A DNA stretch of 64,000 nucleotides, from positions 36,401 through 100,400 of the forward strand of contig NZ_CBQR020000141.1 of NCBI RefSeq assembly GCF_000455485.1. Reading direction: 5' to 3'. The position numbers and the translations under genes are program-made. Positions 62,981 through 64,000 of this stretch are shown here, one piece after another (the stretch's first letter is position 1; every line of letters starts with the position of its first letter). Source of the DNA: Gorillibacterium massiliense. Its GTDB lineage: Bacteria > Bacillota > Bacilli > Paenibacillales > NBRC-103111. Below the pieces are notes generated by a model. That model had not been told where the DNA came from. It did not search any database and saw only the letters and a list, made by a program, of their open reading frames with translations.

Positions 62981-63817
62981 TTATTGAAACAGTCCGTGGA
63001 TGCTCGCCATCTTTTCCATCGCTTGGTCGTAGCCTTCCTGACAGTTGGCTCTCAGGTTGTCCAAATCTTTTTCAAAGCTGTTCAAATTCCCCTGGGGGCG
63101 AAGAATGACGGCCCGGCCTTCCCTCTCCAATTCCTCGCAAAATTCCACCGTTTCGTTGTATTTGGCGTATCTCGTCACGAGAACCTTCTCCAAGTGGGGG
63201 TATTTGCGCCTAAGCAGCTTGCCTACCATTTCGTTCCGCTTGCTGTACACCTTCCTGTACCCTTTGGGTTGGGTCAACACGATGAGGTGCTTCTCGTTCC
63301 CGTCCTCAATGGCTTTGTGGATAGGAATCGGGTCGCAGATGCCCCCGTCGTAATAGTCATTGTCGCCTATTTGAATCGCGGGAAAATAGATGGGCAGGGC
63401 GCAGGTGGCGCGCAGCATCATATACCGTTCATCCGCTTCCAAACCGTCGATGTACTCCGGCTGGCCGGTCTTCGCATTGGTGACCCCGACGAGCAAGCGC
63501 CCCTCGTACCTTTTAAAAGTGTCCGTGTCGAAAGGAATCAAGCGGCCGGGAACCTCCCCGAAAATAAAATCCAGTCCGAACAAGCTCCGGCACCGAAAAA
63601 AATTACGCACCCCGATATAGCGGTTGTCGTGGCGGTATTTTTCGAGAATCTCCAGGTTGCGCCTTTTCTGCTTGGAGATGTAGGAATAGCCGTTGCTGAT
63701 CCCCGCAGATACTCCAATACAATAAGGAAACATTAAGTCTTCGTCCAAAAGGGCGTCCATCACGCCGGCGCTGAAGATCGCGCGCAGCGTGCCCCCTTCC
63801 AATATCAAGCTGGGCAT
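62981..63817 (-). CDS. Patatin-like phospholipase (RssA/YjjU type)
   Basis: A 278-residue serine hydrolase. The nucleophile Ser37 is in GVSAG, the catalytic Asp is in DYYDGGICDPIP, and the oxyanion loop is LEGGTLRAIFSAGV, with GG-T in place of the more usual GGG-R. The C-terminal part (EKVLVTRYAKYNETVEFCEEL) matches the YjjU branch. The start is ATG 63817 with GGGGTGAAG upstream; the frame extends to 63943 without a site. Substrate lipid is unknown. Confidence 0.88.
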   Translation of the reverse strand: MPSLILEGGTLRAIFSAGVMDALLDEDLMFPYCIGVSAGISNGYSYISKQKRRNLEILEKYRHDNRYIGVRNFFRCRSLFGLDFIFGEVPGRLIPFDTDTFKRYEGRLLVGVTNAKTGQPEYIDGLEADERYMMLRATCALPIYFPAIQIGDNDYYDGGICDPIPIHKAIEDGNEKHLIVLTQPKGYRKVYSKRNEMVGKLLRRKYPHLEKVLVTRYAKYNETVEFCEELEREGRAVILRPQGNLNSFEKDLDNLRANCQEGYDQAMEKMASIHGLFQ

Positions 63818-63923
63818 TCTCTTCACCCCCGGATCATCGTCTATTCGTAAAAAGAATCCTAAACCATAGTCTAGCGAAGCAGCCGGACATAAGCAACCTC
63901 TTGGACATATGGGAATTGGCAAA

Positions 63924-63993
63924 CAAAAAGAGCCCCCTAGCAAGATGGCTGCAAGAACATCATATCGCAGTCATCTTGCTGCGCAAGTGGCTC
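63924..63993 (-). terminator. Terminator of a minus-strand gene beyond the right edge
   Basis: A long hairpin (GAGCC...GGCTC outer arms, with a 14-bp inner stem AGCAAGATGGCTGC/GCAGTCATCTTGCT) is followed on the minus strand by CTTTTTGTTTG. It would end a transcript coming from beyond position 64000. Confidence 0.7.
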
Positions 63994-64000
63994 AAGAAAA

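Overview
The window most likely comes from a nitrogen-fixing member of the Paenibacillaceae (Paenibacillus or a close relative). The evidence is GlnR-type operators (TGTNA-N7-TNACA) at both nitrogenase promoters, Gram-positive Shine-Dalgarno sites, WYL, LacI and ABC sugar genes typical of the group, and an exopolysaccharide locus with the gene content of a Paenibacillus paenan-type cluster. No transposase, rRNA, tRNA or CRISPR array was found. The species cannot be named from this sequence.

Layout. 1-5071: a 5'-truncated GH5 glycosidase, a WYL regulator fused to a zinc ribbon (minus strand), and an AT-richer ArsR/MFS pair. 5072-20222: a long nif operon, nifB-H-D-K-E-N-X, a DUF269 gene, a nifW-like gene, nifV, a second nifE/nifN pair, nifI1, nifI2 and a second nifX, ending at a terminator. 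20223-26183: a separate Fe-only nitrogenase operon, anfH-D-G-K, followed by a class I glutamine amidotransferase and a flavin split-barrel protein. 26184-29400: an EamA transporter, a MATE transporter and a DinB-like protein. 29427-33992: a sugar ABC transporter and its LacI regulator. 34244-43441: XRE/BtrH-like, hypothetical, GPH transporter, ChbG, membrane protein, polysaccharide deacetylase and two RMD1-family genes. 43442-61630: leader regions and an exopolysaccharide cluster (Wzz, tyrosine kinase, GalU, priming transferase, five glycosyltransferases, Wzy, acyltransferase, Wzx, pyruvyltransferase, ManC, Ugd). 61631-64000: a low-complexity membrane protein, an XRE regulator and a patatin.

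How the genes work together. NifB makes the cofactor core. NifE/N, NifV (homocitrate) and NifX serve the Mo enzyme NifHDK, while AnfHDGK is a complete Fe-only enzyme. Both operons carry the same promoter plan: GlnR box I, exactly 48 nt, a sigma-A promoter with an 18-nt spacer, then GlnR box II downstream of the predicted start. This implies shared nitrogen control. The NifI1/NifI2 PII pair would add post-translational control.

The most notable points are: a one-base frameshift in nifD; a second NifE that keeps its three structural cysteines but lacks the cofactor-holding cysteine; nifI genes in an unusual position; and an uncharacterised amidotransferase/flavoprotein pair at the end of the anf operon. 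The intergenic regions also hold a repeat family whose internal spacing (57 and 52 nt) is conserved while its spacers have diverged.
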